The translations under genes and the position numbers were made by a program. From Actinotignum urinale DSM 15805 (GTDB taxonomy: Bacteria; Actinomycetota; Actinomycetes; Actinomycetales; Actinomycetaceae), in NCBI RefSeq assembly GCF_000420445.1, contig NZ_ATUY01000001.1, positions 248,001-312,000 on the forward strand: a stretch of DNA of 64,000 nucleotides. Reading direction: 5' to 3'. A model generated the notes under the pieces. The model was not told the origin of the DNA. It saw only the letters and a list, made by a program, of their open reading frames with translations, and searched no databases. Shown here piece by piece: positions 63,541 to 64,000 of the stretch (positions are counted from its first letter, which is position 1; each line of letters opens with the position of its first letter).

Positions 63541-64000
63541 GGTGGCCAGGGAAAGATGCGGTTAACGCGGGCGGCATAGCGGGTGTATTCGTCACCGAAT
63601 TTGTTTTCTAACCAGCGCTCTTCAGTGTGTTTCATCAAGACGCTCAGACCCACCCAATAAATCACTGGTAGGGCTAGCAGCCACCAGTTTGCTTGCACGA
63701 GCAAGAGACCACAGTTCAACAGCAAAAAGGCTGCGTAAACGGGGTGGCGCACCCATGCGTAAATCCCGCTGGTCATTAACTTGCCGGTCTTGACACTTTG
63801 AACCATGTGAGAGCCAAATACAGCCGCACACCACACAATTACGGCCTCCGCAATCACGAGCAGGCCTGCCACAATCATGAGCAGTCGTATCCACGCGTTA
63901 GCGATAGCGCCGTTTGATGCGAAACCTAAATAGCTGAGAACGCTCGCCGTGACCGTGAGCGCGAAAATACCCGATACATAGATAGGTCCTACCCCTAGCA
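63510..64000 (-). CDS. Isoprenylcysteine carboxyl-methyltransferase-like membrane protein, 5' end beyond window
   Basis: An open minus-strand frame from the window edge to 63510, at least 163 residues. It has several hydrophobic segments and the ICMT/PEMT signature: GIYAWVRHPVYAAFLLL followed by HTEERWLENKFGDEYTRYAARVNR. These enzymes methylate lipids or small molecules at the membrane using S-adenosylmethionine. The usual RxxPWP-like end is present (RIFPWPP); the last ten residues probably come from terminase DNA joined downstream. Start codon not visible. Confidence 0.8.
   Translation of the reverse strand, partial: LGVGPIYVSGIFALTVTASVLSYLGFASNGAIANAWIRLLMIVAGLLVIAEAVIVWCAAVFGSHMVQSVKTGKLMTSGIYAWVRHPVYAAFLLLNCGLLLVQANWWLLALPVIYWVGLSVLMKHTEERWLENKFGDEYTRYAARVNRIFPWPPHSTKSPRES

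Overview
The window reads as the chromosome of an actinobacterium, most likely a member of the Actinomycetaceae (Arcanobacterium, Actinomyces or Trueperella type); the genus cannot be fixed from sequence alone. The evidence is the tig-clpP1-clpP2-clpX block, an ileS gene behind a translational T-box, a CmtR-type metal sensor, several promoters that appear to drive leaderless mRNAs, and a moderately GC-rich core.

Positions 1-39600 are mostly core chromosome. In order they hold: the end of a small membrane protein gene; a short-chain dehydrogenase; a four-gene polar amino-acid ABC importer; smc; the ileS-folC pair behind a T-box; a P-loop nucleoside-kinase-like gene; a small helical EspC-like gene coupled to a DUF1023 alpha/beta hydrolase (probable type VII secretion cargo); a second dehydrogenase; proC; a five-gene peptide ABC importer followed by a metallophosphoesterase; valS; a long-chain acyl-CoA ligase; a chorismate mutase overlapping clpX; clpP2 and clpP1; trigger factor; an AhpD-like protein; a Bcp/PrxQ peroxiredoxin; and an amino-acid permease. 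Several of these genes are followed directly after the stop codon by degenerate short tandem repeats, which is the oddest recurrent feature of the core.

From about 39600 to the right end the sequence is a mosaic accessory island full of broken genes. It contains a decayed serine recombinase, an iron-box-controlled ABC transporter cut off inside its ATPase domain and abutting a frameshifted surface-protein fragment, and a low-GC operon of two phosphoenolpyruvate-hydrolase-family TIM barrels plus a Tm-1-like ATP-binding protein. That operon sits behind an attenuator-like terminator and is cut by an IS3-family element. Then comes prophage DNA: a frameshifted small terminase, metK, a ParB-domain DNA methyltransferase, a cytosine methyltransferase, an IS110 element, small genes behind a duplicated promoter/operator, and a large terminase that stops short. 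About 6 kb later the other half of a related terminase appears. Between the two halves lie an integrase relic, a cmtR-cadD cadmium module, a transposase fragment, a malY-nhaC pair and a dead DeoR regulator. The window ends inside a membrane methyltransferase gene.

Functionally, the left part is nutrient import, translation and proteostasis. The right part is a recombination hot spot where phage DNA modification, metal resistance and metabolic cargo have been layered and partly erased.
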